From the NCBI GenBank assembly GCA_041228285.1, contig CP166133.1, positions 1,116,001-1,180,000 on the forward strand: 64,000 nucleotides of DNA, in the 5' to 3' direction. A model generated the notes under the pieces. That model did not search any database and was not told where the DNA came from. It was given only the letters and a program-made list of their open reading frames with translations. Positions 27,574 through 37,000 of the stretch are shown here, piece after piece. The position numbers and the translations under genes were made by a program. How positions within the stretch are numbered: the first letter of the stretch is position 1; every line of letters begins with the position of its first letter. This DNA is from Neisseriaceae bacterium CLB008 (GTDB taxonomy: Bacteria > Pseudomonadota > Gammaproteobacteria > Burkholderiales > Neisseriaceae).

Positions 27574-28068
27574 ATGAAAAATGAGCTTCTCCAATACCAA
27601 AATTTGGTGAACCAAGAGCAGATGCCAAAAGTGTATCGGCACTTATTATCAATGATGATGCAGCTTAAAGCCTTTTTAAAAAAACAGGGTACTGATGACG
27701 CTGGCTTCACGTATGGCAACGTGTCTCCTGGTTACATGGATTATACCTATTTCCCATTTTACAATGAGGACTTAAGAGCGCAGCAGTTGCGGTTTGGCGT
27801 AGTGTTCCATCATGCGAATATGGACATTGAACTGTGGCTTATGGGGCAAAACGCGGAGGTGCAAACAAAGTATTGGGCCATGTTTAAGCACACTGCGTGG
27901 AATGAAGGCGTGGACAGCATGCCGCCCTACAGTGTTTTAACCAAACGGCTGCTGCACTATTTGGATCACTCAGACGACTCGTCTTTATTTGATACGTGCG
28001 CCTTACTCATTAAGCAAGAGACAGATGCCATTTTGGCTTATTTACGCGATCAAACCGCTAGTCTATGA
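27574..28068 (+). CDS. Conserved hypothetical protein, DUF7000-like
   Basis: 164 residues, no signal peptide or membrane segment, predicted cytoplasmic. The segments GYMDYTYFPFYNEDLRAQQL, FGVVFHHANMDIELWL and VQTKYWAMF match what I recall of the DUF7000 family, an uncharacterised family known mainly from other phyla. That assignment is from memory of the pattern and should be treated as tentative. It is preceded by a promoter dyad shared with a serine hydrolase gene and the ABC-F/MarR locus, so it may belong to that regulon. Confidence 0.65.
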   Translation: MKNELLQYQNLVNQEQMPKVYRHLLSMMMQLKAFLKKQGTDDAGFTYGNVSPGYMDYTYFPFYNEDLRAQQLRFGVVFHHANMDIELWLMGQNAEVQTKYWAMFKHTAWNEGVDSMPPYSVLTKRLLHYLDHSDDSSLFDTCALLIKQETDAILAYLRDQTASL

Positions 28069-28132
28069 CGTGCGTGAGTGGTTAAGACACCGTCAGCCTT
28101 GGGGATTATATGACTGAAATGCCCTAACGACG

Positions 28133-28170
28133 TGAGGCCAGAGCCGCGCTAGTGCACGGCCCTGGCCTCA
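28133..28170 (-). terminator. 3' hairpin after module 3 receptor
   Basis: TGAGGCCAG and CTGGCCTCA (28133-28141, 28162-28170) plus an inner GCCG/CGGC form a long stem 14 bp beyond the receptor stop. No clear T-run follows on the minus strand, so it may stabilise or end the transcript. Confidence 0.5.
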
Positions 28171-28183
28171 GATTGAGGTTGCT

Positions 28184-31078
28184 TTAGAAGTGATATTTAA
28201 AACCAAGCTTATAGTTACGCCCTGGTGCTGGGCTTAAGGTTTGGGCCAGCGGGTCTAAGTAATAGCGGTTGCTGATGTTGTCAATCGAGAAGTTGAACGA
28301 CATCACGTCGTTAACGTTGTAATTGGCAAACAAGTCCACCACGGTCACCGGTTCGTATTTTAGCTGGATGGCCGTAACCTGAGCCTGCCACGGTTCGGTT
28401 AACTCAGTTAACGGCCCACTGGTTTTGGTGATGCGCGTGCCCAGCTCAAGCTTTTCATTCATGAGCCGTGTGCCTGCCGTTAAGACAAAAGTGGTTTTGG
28501 GCGGATTTTGGGTGTTCACATAAGAGCCCGAAAAACCGCCATCGGTGCAGTTAGGTACCCCAGCTATATCGGCGCTTAAATAGGCAGCCATGGCCTTGTC
28601 ACAGGTTTGAGCCTTAAAGTATTTGGTCGCTGAAAGATCGACAAAGAACCGGCCCGTGTCATAGTTAAGCTGCATTTCCATGCCTGAGACTTTATAGCTG
28701 TCGCTGTTGCTGATCTCTAGGCCATCTTTATAGTAGCGGGCAATAAAGTCATGAATGTCGTTCTTGAAGTAAGCGACGCGTACATTGGCCTGGTCGTGAA
28801 CGTTAAACAGATTGTCTTTGTAAGCTGCCGCGCCAATTTCCCAGTTTTTGGAGCGTTCGGCCTTAAGGTTGCTGACGGTAGAGCCCACGCCTGCGCCCAT
28901 CCCCATCGTTGTTTCAAATAGGCCGGGCATGCGAACCGCTTCGGTATAGCGTGCGTATAGGTGGCTATTGGGCGTGGCCTGATAACGGATGCTGGCAAAA
29001 GGTGCAAACTCATGGCCGCTGTATTTCATCGGTGGGTTATAGGTGTATTCGTAACCCGAGATTATGCCCGGCACCTCTTCTTTTTCGATCTGAACGTCTC
29101 GGACTTCTTCTACCTGCATCATCTTCAAAAAGTCATCGTATTTGTAGGGGCCACCGTAGGCAACGACCATCAAATCTTTAGTGTCCCCATTTTTGATTTT
29201 AAGCTGGGGATTGTTTTCGGGTAGGTATTCCCCATTATCGTCGGCAAACCACTCGAGCATGCCGTAGCGGGTATAGCCATAAGGTGTTTTGAGGTCTAGC
29301 CACGCTCTTTTGTAAGGGTTGTTTTCATAAATGGTTCTTTGGTTGGCTCTCTGGTTTCGATCTTGATTCTTGAACTTGCTGTATCGACCGCCAACCTCAA
29401 ACGTCCATTTGTCATTAGGCATGTATTGTAATTGGGTTAACACGCTCATTTCTTTACGCTTGGCATCACGAAGGCCGCGGTTGATCTTTTTGTCGTCTTC
29501 GGTGATTGTGGCGTTGGGGCTGATGTCTTCTTCTAGGTAGGCGCCGCCGACTGTCCAAATAAAATCGCCCCATGAAGTATTAAAAGTGGCGTTGTTGCTG
29601 AAGTCAAACCCACCGCGGCGATTTTTTAGGCTAGACCAATTGTAGTCCGCGCCAATTTCAGACTGTTGCGATTCTGGGCCAACGGGACCACCGTTTAATT
29701 GGTGGTTTTTGGCGTTAGTGAGCCAGATATTGGCCTTAAGGTCTAGCCATGGATTGTCTGAAGGCAGGTAGTGGTAATTGGCGGTGTAGGCATTGATGCG
29801 CATGCTGCCCACCGGCCATTGAGGAATTTTTTGGCCATTGCCTCGATACAGCGATGACCCCATGATCTCACCAAACTGGCCATCAAAATAGCGATAGCTT
29901 AAGTCTAAGGTTTGTTCGTCAGTCGGGCGAATGCTGGCCTTGAGCAAGGTGGTTTCATTTTTACTTGAGGTGTTCATGATTTCTTCACCCGGCCGATACA
30001 CGTTATTTAATTGCGCGTAGCGATCGCTGCCTTTTTTGCCTGAGTAGTAATTGCCTTGATCGTGTTTGGCATAGGCGGCAACCAGATCAATGTATTCGCC
30101 CTTATGTGCGAAGGCAATGCTGCCCGAGCGCGCCGGCAGGCTGTTTAAGCCCCCAGGCATGCTGCCGGTGGAAGTCATGTTTTGGCCTTTACCGGAGAGG
30201 TCAGGGCGGGTGCTGTTGCTGCCCAAGTTGCCGGTGATTCTCAGCCCGGTGTGGGCATCTTTTTTTAAGACGTCCTGTACGCCAATAGTCTTTAGCTGCA
30301 CCATGCCGCCAATGGCGCCAGTGCCTGCCACTTGGGTGCTGGGCCCTTTTTCAATGTTCACGCTGCTGATTAAGTCGGTTGGAATATAGCTGCGCGTCTG
30401 GGTGCCGGCATAGCCTCGATAAGATTCTAATGCCTGCTGTGAGCCGTCTACGGTTACGGCAACTCGGCCCATGCCTTGTATGCCTCGGATGTTGACGTCT
30501 AGAGCGCCGCCGTTACGGCTGTCGCCTGACTCGACGCCGGCCACGCCTTTGAACATGTCAGCCGCACTGATGCGGGCGAAGCGGTTTAAGTCGGCTTCGT
30601 TCAAATACACTGAGCCGCCAGATCGTTGATAGACGGCGTCGTGTTTGGATTGAGGTCGACCAATCACCACGATGTCTTCCAGCGCCGATTGATCTTGGCC
30701 AAATTGGTTTTGGGCTACTTTTTTAGCGGCCGCATGGGCGCTGGGGGAGCCGCTTAGGGGTTTGCCTGCGCGTAAGGAATAGCTGCCGTTGCTGTATTCC
30801 CACACAATGGGCTGATCGGCCAGCAGGCGCTGTAGGCTCTCTTCAAAGGTGTAGTGGCCAGAGAGGCCAGAGGTAGTTAAACCCTTTAGGAGCGTGGGAT
30901 CATAGGTGATGATGCGGTGATTGTCTTGCGACAGCTGATTAATCGCCTGAACCAAAGTGCCGCTGCGCACCTGTTGGCTCTTGGGCGGCGTATTTTGGGC
31001 CCAAACGTGGGGCGTAAAGGTTAAGTTAAGCGCGCTGATGATCAGCAGCGCCGTTAAATTCTTCTGATGTTTGTTCAT
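28184..31078 (-). CDS. TonB-dependent outer-membrane receptor with STN signalling domain (module 3)
   Basis: 964 residues; AAGGAT precedes the ATG. A signal peptide ends VWAQ, followed by an STN domain (TLVQAINQLSQDNHRIITYD). The plug (EDIVVIGRPQSKHDAVYQ, NIRGIQGMGRVAVTVDG, NIEKGPSTQVAGTGAIGG) and a barrel ending YKLGFKYHF complete it. Closely related along its whole length to the module 1 receptor; GGFSGSYVNTQNPPKT and the final NRYYLDPLAQTL segment are near identical. The two modules are therefore duplicates that have since diverged in the extracellular loops. Same haemoglobin/transferrin-like subclass; ligand unknown. Confidence 0.9.
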   Translation of the reverse strand: MNKHQKNLTALLIISALNLTFTPHVWAQNTPPKSQQVRSGTLVQAINQLSQDNHRIITYDPTLLKGLTTSGLSGHYTFEESLQRLLADQPIVWEYSNGSYSLRAGKPLSGSPSAHAAAKKVAQNQFGQDQSALEDIVVIGRPQSKHDAVYQRSGGSVYLNEADLNRFARISAADMFKGVAGVESGDSRNGGALDVNIRGIQGMGRVAVTVDGSQQALESYRGYAGTQTRSYIPTDLISSVNIEKGPSTQVAGTGAIGGMVQLKTIGVQDVLKKDAHTGLRITGNLGSNSTRPDLSGKGQNMTSTGSMPGGLNSLPARSGSIAFAHKGEYIDLVAAYAKHDQGNYYSGKKGSDRYAQLNNVYRPGEEIMNTSSKNETTLLKASIRPTDEQTLDLSYRYFDGQFGEIMGSSLYRGNGQKIPQWPVGSMRINAYTANYHYLPSDNPWLDLKANIWLTNAKNHQLNGGPVGPESQQSEIGADYNWSSLKNRRGGFDFSNNATFNTSWGDFIWTVGGAYLEEDISPNATITEDDKKINRGLRDAKRKEMSVLTQLQYMPNDKWTFEVGGRYSKFKNQDRNQRANQRTIYENNPYKRAWLDLKTPYGYTRYGMLEWFADDNGEYLPENNPQLKIKNGDTKDLMVVAYGGPYKYDDFLKMMQVEEVRDVQIEKEEVPGIISGYEYTYNPPMKYSGHEFAPFASIRYQATPNSHLYARYTEAVRMPGLFETTMGMGAGVGSTVSNLKAERSKNWEIGAAAYKDNLFNVHDQANVRVAYFKNDIHDFIARYYKDGLEISNSDSYKVSGMEMQLNYDTGRFFVDLSATKYFKAQTCDKAMAAYLSADIAGVPNCTDGGFSGSYVNTQNPPKTTFVLTAGTRLMNEKLELGTRITKTSGPLTELTEPWQAQVTAIQLKYEPVTVVDLFANYNVNDVMSFNFSIDNISNRYYLDPLAQTLSPAPGRNYKLGFKYHF

Positions 31079-31188
31079 GGAAATATCCTTATTATGGTAA
31101 ACGTTCTTCCTACTTATAAAACGTTTGCTTCATGGATATTTGCCGCCATCAAGCCATTTTTTTTGTAGTGCATTGATTTTTATTTGAA

Positions 31189-32187
31189 TTAATAAACGAT
31201 GATGAGGAGGTTGGTCAGCTTCTTAAATCGGATCGGCGTGCTTTTCTGTAAGGCTTTTAAGGTTTCTGTGGCGTCATCTAGGGCGTACACGCCAGACACG
31301 GCATAGTGAGCCAGCTTTTGTTCGTCGTAGCGGATCCAGCCTGGATGATTGGCCTGTAACTTCGCCAGCAGTTCGGGGAGAGGCATGTGGTCGGCCACGA
31401 TCATTTTGGACTGCCAGGCGGTTTCGGCACGGGCGTCTACCGGTGCCATAGGCTGTAAGGCGTGCTGGCTCACGGCAATTTGTTGGTTGCTGGTTAAAGC
31501 GGTGCAGGTTGAGGTGGTTGGCGCGTCATTGGTGCATACCTGAACCTTAGACTCAACCACGGTGGCGACGCTGGTGTGGTCGTCGAGCCGTTTTACGGCG
31601 TAAACCGTGCCCAAAGCTCGGGCCGTCATTTGCTCGGTTTCGATCATGAATGGTCTGGCGGCATCCGGTGCCACTTCGGCGATGACCTCACCTTGTGTGA
31701 GGCGGATGCGGCGCTCGGAGGCCGTGTACTGCACGCGAATCGCGGCGTCGCTGTTTAACATCATGCGGCTGCCGTCGGCCAGCATGACGGTTTTAATTTC
31801 ACCTTCCTTGGTGCGATGCTCGGCGACCAGCCAGGCCGGCTGAGCCACATAGAAATAGCCCAGACCTAGGCTCACCATGATCAAGACGGCCGCTAAGGTG
31901 TGGTATTTGTTTGACTGTAAGGCAAGGTACTCTTTAGAGGTGGCCAAGAGGTCATTTTTGTTCTGTAGGTCTGAGATCGTTTGGTTTGGCGCCACCAGAG
32001 AGGTTAACGGCATGTCCTGCCATTTTTCGTGTAAATGCTTGACCTGCTGCCAAGCCATTTGGTGGAGCGGGTGTTCAGTGAGCCATGCTTGAAAACCAGC
32101 ATGCTGTTCTGGTGTCTCCTCGGCGTCGCTAAAGTAGATGTGCCATTCAATGGCCGCCTTAATGTGTTCAGTACTGGGCTTATTCAT
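31189..32187 (-). CDS. FecR-type transmembrane sigma regulator (module 3)
   Basis: 332 residues. DUF4880-like N-terminal part (AAIEWHIYFSDAEETPEQ), a membrane helix near residues 95-113 (TLAAVLIMVSLGLGYFYVA), then FecR (EGEIKTVMLADGSRMMLN) and C-terminal domains. The start overlaps the end of the sigma factor gene by 8 bases. About 110 bp separate it from the receptor gene it should communicate with. Confidence 0.9.
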   Translation of the reverse strand: MNKPSTEHIKAAIEWHIYFSDAEETPEQHAGFQAWLTEHPLHQMAWQQVKHLHEKWQDMPLTSLVAPNQTISDLQNKNDLLATSKEYLALQSNKYHTLAAVLIMVSLGLGYFYVAQPAWLVAEHRTKEGEIKTVMLADGSRMMLNSDAAIRVQYTASERRIRLTQGEVIAEVAPDAARPFMIETEQMTARALGTVYAVKRLDDHTSVATVVESKVQVCTNDAPTTSTCTALTSNQQIAVSQHALQPMAPVDARAETAWQSKMIVADHMPLPELLAKLQANHPGWIRYDEQKLAHYAVSGVYALDDATETLKALQKSTPIRFKKLTNLLIIVY

Positions 32188-32710
32188 AATAGGCTTGATG
32201 GCAAATCAACATGCAGCTGGCAATGTGGCGCTTCACGGTTGACGTTGAGCTTCCGAGCGTGTGCGCGATTTCTTGATAGGTTAGGCCATCAATATAATAC
32301 AGTAGAAAAGTTTGCTGATGCAGCAGAGGCAGCTGGCTCAGCGCTTGAGACAGCTTGGTTAATTCTTGGATGATTTCGACGTGCTTTTCTGCACTGATGT
32401 GGGTGTAGTCAGACGTGGAAATCTCTAGGTATTGAATATAGCTTTGCGCCACCAGTTCATGCCGCACCTTATCAATTAAAAGGTTATTGGCAACGGTGCG
32501 TAAAAAGGCGCGTGGCTTATTGGCCGCCGTGTCTTTGAGTAGGTGCAGATGTGCCTCGCACATGATCTTAATAAACGTATCATGCGTTAAGTCTTCGGCT
32601 AAAAAAGGATCGCCGGATTTAATTTTGAGTAAACGCAGTAGCCAAGGACAATGGTTTTTATAAAACGCTTCCCATTCATCTTGATTCAGCAACGCAACGT
32701 GAGTGTCCAC
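32180..32710 (-). CDS. FecI-type ECF sigma factor (module 3)
   Basis: 176 residues beginning with GTG at 32710. Region 2 (CPWLLRLLKIKSG, AEDLTHDTFIKIM, LLIDKVRHELVAQSY) and region 4 (LHQQTFLLYYIDGLTYQEIAHTLG...TVKRHI) are complete. It heads the third sigma - FecR - receptor unit, with the best Fur-like site of the three just upstream. Most similar to the module 1 sigma factor. Confidence 0.9.
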   Translation of the reverse strand: MDTHVALLNQDEWEAFYKNHCPWLLRLLKIKSGDPFLAEDLTHDTFIKIMCEAHLHLLKDTAANKPRAFLRTVANNLLIDKVRHELVAQSYIQYLEISTSDYTHISAEKHVEIIQELTKLSQALSQLPLLHQQTFLLYYIDGLTYQEIAHTLGSSTSTVKRHIASCMLICHQAYYE

Positions 32711-32737
32711 AGATCAGGCCCATTAAAATAAGCTGGT

Positions 32738-32756
32738 AATAATAGTAATCATTATC
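32738..32756 (-). promoter_or_regulatory. Putative Fur box upstream of module 3
   Basis: AATAATAGTAATCATTATC (plus-strand reading) matches 16 of 19 positions of the Fur consensus, 28 bp upstream of the GTG start. Confidence 0.75.
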
Positions 32757-33062
32757 ATTTGCGTCAAGCCTTATTTAATGATTATCGTGGCTAAGTGTTT
32801 GAAATATAGTAACTGCATAAGGCATGAGCATGGATATAGTGCCATGATGGATGATGTGGGAGCGGCTAGGCTTTTTACGGCCACAGAATGGATGAAACGC
32901 CTCTGTATTCGATCAGGCATTGACGTCATAATGGTTCTCTGGGCATGGCCATGACGATTCAGAGCCCCAGCAGGTTCTGTATTCAGCCATTATTTTGGGT
33001 GGCTGGGCTGAGGCTTAAAGCGGTGCGTTGCCGCTCAGCACATTTAAAGGGTTTACTTTCGT
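32757..33062. other. Intergenic region, no gene seen
   Basis: About 300 bases between the Fur box and the acetyltransferase gene. No supported open frame, repeat or RNA was seen. Confidence 0.3.
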
Positions 33063-33578
33063 ATGAATATTCGCCGACTGGGCGCAGCTGATGCGCATCA
33101 ATTTAAGGCTTTACGGCTAGAAGGGCTGCAACAGCATCCAGAGGCATTTGGCGCCGCTTATGCAGTGGAAGCGGCACAGCCCATTGAGCACACGGCTGAA
33201 TGGCTGAGCCAGGCGCTTGTGTGGGGTGGGTTTGATGCGCAAAATGTCTTAAAAGGCATCATGGGCTTGCATCAAGAACAGTCGCCAAAACGACAGCATG
33301 TGTCGACGATTTGGGGCGTGTATGTGGCTCCTGATTGTCGTGGTACGGGCATGGCTCAAGGTTTATTGCAGGCAGTCGTCACAGAGGCTAGAGGCGTGAG
33401 CTGCAGCATTCGGCTCGCCGTCGCCACGGATAATGAACCAGCTATTCGGCTTTATCAGCAGATGGGATTCACAATATGGGCCACCGAGCGTCAAGCGCTT
33501 TGGGTGGATGGCGTGTTTTACGATGAGTATTTGATGCGCTTGGATGTTGCTGAGCCGGAGCAGCCTAATGAGGCTTGA
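33063..33578 (+). CDS. GNAT-family N-acetyltransferase
   Basis: 171 residues, complete GNAT fold. The acetyl-CoA-binding motif A is visible as WGVYVAPDCRGTGMAQGLLQAVV, followed by IRLAVATDNEPAIRLYQQMGF. The N-terminal part (RRLGAADAHQFKALRLEGLQ) is usual for small RimI/PhnO-like enzymes. Acceptor substrate unknown; neighbours give no hint. Confidence 0.9.
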   Translation: MNIRRLGAADAHQFKALRLEGLQQHPEAFGAAYAVEAAQPIEHTAEWLSQALVWGGFDAQNVLKGIMGLHQEQSPKRQHVSTIWGVYVAPDCRGTGMAQGLLQAVVTEARGVSCSIRLAVATDNEPAIRLYQQMGFTIWATERQALWVDGVFYDEYLMRLDVAEPEQPNEA

Positions 33579-34017
33579 GGGTTAGGTGAAGGCCGTTAAT
33601 CGTACAAAATGATGCCCAAAAAGGGGGCGGTCATTGGTCGCTTTTTAGCCTGAATATAGGTCTTTTTAGCAACGTAAACAGATAAGCATAACATAGCTGA
33701 CGAAGGATGCTGCTTTGTTAACCTATTATTTTCTTAAATGGTTTAAGAAATAATACACTGAGGCCAAATCAGGCCTTGATCAGGCAATCCATGCGTCTTC
33801 GTTATTTTATTCTAGTATATTATCCGTATAGGTTTATCTTTACCAAGCATGGCTGCTGCCTACATGGGTGGCGGCCATTGTTTGGGCTAATGGCATTTTT
33901 AAGCAAGCGTATGTTCTGTTTTTACAAAGAGTCATTCAAATCAAAGCGTCATGATCAATCAATGTTGTTTGTATTTAATTCTATAATATATATGGGTAAA
34001 CACTTTAGGAGAGTGTC
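33579..34017. other. Intergenic region upstream of autotransporter
   Basis: About 440 bases, AT-rich in its right half, presumably holding the autotransporter promoter. A short open frame at 33776-34021 is rich in rare residue combinations, has no ribosome site and overlaps the autotransporter start, so it is not called. Confidence 0.35.
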
Positions 34018-37000
34018 ATGAATCATATGGGTAGGACTATTTTAACAAATAAAGTCAGCCGGCCACGTTCTGTGGTGGCTCATTCAAGAACACGACAAAA
34101 GCCTTATAAATTACCGTTTAAAAAAACGATATTGGCCAGCAGCATACATGGCTTAGCCCTGCTTTTTCTGTTGAATACTGAGAGTTTTGCTCAAAATACT
34201 TATGATGGTGAGCAGACATCGCTTACCTCAAGTAGTCAAGTGGCAGGCAACCTACAGCAGCTGCTCGGTGCGGATCCCTTAAATGGTTATGTGGTGACAG
34301 ATGCACAAGGCACCATTCTCAGCAGTGACGCTGTAGTAACGATTGATTACGACAAGGGGGCGGCACCTTCATTTGTGATCGCAGGGCATAATGGTTTATT
34401 TGAGAGCACGCAAAAAGCAGCAGCCACTAGCAATAACGTGGTGACCATCAAAAAGGGTGCGATCAATGGTGATGTTTATGCCGGCTTGGTGCACAATACG
34501 CCGGTCATTACCCCAATTGAATGCCTGTCTTTAGGCAAATGCGATGTTAGAAACAATCTGGATGGATTCGAGCTTACCGCCGATGCTAACCGTATCCAGT
34601 ATGAGGCAGCAGATTCTATCATGGCTCAAGGCAGCTTAAATGCAGGCATTGTTCAGACGAGGCAAGAGCTAGCCCCCGTGGTTGGAAGCCATGTCACGAG
34701 CGCGTTTGCGCAGGCTATGGTCGACTCTAATAATGGGACATTGAGCAGCACCCAAAATAGCATTCTCATTAAGGGTGAGGGCAATCAATTCAATGATGCC
34801 GTCAATGCGGGGCTTGCTGAGATTTATCAAAGTATTGCAGGGATTGAAGCCGGCCATAAGGCCAGCTCTAACGTCACGGTTTTTCCTAAAGCCTTAAATA
34901 ATCGGCTGTTAAGTAATGAAAACACCATCAGTATTGACGCTGCTAAGAATACTGTTAAGGGTGATCTTAATGCAGGTCAGGCCAGCATTAAGCAGGTGTT
35001 AGGTGACTTTATCAGCGCTGACTTTAGCGGTGCCAATACCCGCGCCAATGCGGATACGCGCGATAATCATTTAACGGCTAACAGCAACACGATTAGCTTG
35101 GTTGAGGGTCAGAATACCATTCAAGGCAGCCTCAATGCGGGTGTGGGCCTGATTGACATTCAATACGGCGCCTCGCATGCCGGGCCTAATGCCAACGGGA
35201 CGGTGCAGCATGAGCACTCTGTTTACACCAATCAGGTCACGGCCAATCAGAACAGCATACGGTTAAACAGCGATCAAAACACCATTAGCGGTGACCTCAA
35301 TGCAGGGGCGGTCAAAATCAGTACCGCTTATGGTGATGCTTTTGGCGGAGGAGCGGGCAATACCCTTAAGGTGAATCCGACCACCAGAAGAAATGAACTC
35401 AGCAGCCATGAAAACAAGATTCAGCTGTCAGGTAATCATAATGCCATTCAGGGCAGCCTGAATGCAGGACAAGCCGTGATCAGCCAAGCTCATGGACAAA
35501 TCAGTGGTAAGGGGCTGGCGACGGGCAATTCACATTTTGACAGTAACACCGCGGTCAGTGATCGAAATACGATTGAGATTCGTGGCAATCAGAACACCAT
35601 TCATGGCAACGTGAATGCGGGTGTAGCCCGTATGGATTATGCCTTTAAAAGCATGGATGAGCAGGCTCAAGGCTCAGGCTATATGAATAACAATACCGTG
35701 CACAGTAATGAGAACGTGATTCGTATTTATGGCAAACAAAATACCATTAAGGGGGACATTATCGCCGGCTACGCTGGAGCGAAAGTCAGCCTTGGTGACG
35801 TGAATAACGTAGAGAAATACCACACGCAAATTGCCAATATGGAAGCCGATGCCAATCGCAATAAAATTAATTTATTGGGCAGCTCAAGCTTAGGCGGCAG
35901 CATTTATGGTGGCTATGCCAGCCTAGATTTAGGTGAGCCGGATGAGCTGCAAGGGACGTTTACGTTCAAAGTCGATACGGGCAATGATTTAAACGCAAAC
36001 CACAATACGATTAATATTGGCGGTAAGCACACGATGGACAATAAGGATGGCCATATTTATGGTGGTTATTTGGCGTATAGCACCGCTGATGGTAAGGCTT
36101 ATCGGCCCAAGAAATATGATACCTTCACTGGCAATACCTTAAACTATGGCAACCTTAAGCCCATTAGTATTGGGACGATTGGCAACTTCCAAACGTATAA
36201 TTTCATGTTGAACCCTGAGTTTGGCAATACCAACACTGCGCTGATTACGGCTGATCACATCATCATGGGGGCTAATGAAGACAACTTTAGTGGCCGCGTT
36301 AAAGGAGCGTCAGATGTATTCGTGAAAGCGATTTACTCGGGCGAAGTCTTGGAAACTGGGACTGAGTTTATCTTGATGCAAGGCGCCATTTCAGGCGAAG
36401 GGCAAGGGCATCCCTCGGAAGGCTTGAAGCAAATACAGCAAGGGATTTCTTTATTGTATGATGTTGAAACCAAAGTGGATCAGGATAACGGCAAGGTGAC
36501 GGCCACCATTGTGTCAGGACACAAAAAACCCGATCCCAAACCTGATCCCGATCCAGACCCTAAGCCTGACCCAGATCCGGATCCTAAGCCCGACCCAGAT
36601 CCAGACCCAAAACCTGATCCCGATCCAAAGCCTGATCCAGGCCCAACGGTTAATCCACAATTGAAGTCTTTATTAGAGGCCAACCTGTCAGGCTTGATGC
36701 TGCTGACGCGTGGTGCGGACAATATTGCCTACAACACGTTCCATGTCATTACCGAGCAAAATCGCCATAAAGGTTTGGTGCCCTTTATTCAAGCCTCAGG
36801 CCATCACAGTCGCTATAAGAGTGGTTCACATATTGATGCGGATGGTGCCTTGTTAACGCTAGGCTTTAGCTACCAAGATGAGCAGCTGGCCGGTGCTGCC
36901 TTTATTGAAAGCGGTACGGCTAATTACGACAGCTATAATTCATTTGCTCGGGCGGCGAAGGTGCATGGTAAAGGCGACAACCGTTACTATGGTCTAGGCC

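Noticed and set aside
33776-34021. 81-codon frame before the autotransporter.
   Set aside because: It overlaps the autotransporter ribosome site and start, with no ribosome site of its own.
36526-36642. CRISPR-like direct repeats.
   Set aside because: The repeats are in-frame coding units without unique spacers.
36480-36722. Minus-strand Gly-Ser repeat frame.
   Set aside because: Antisense shadow of the Pro-Asp-Lys repeat in the autotransporter.
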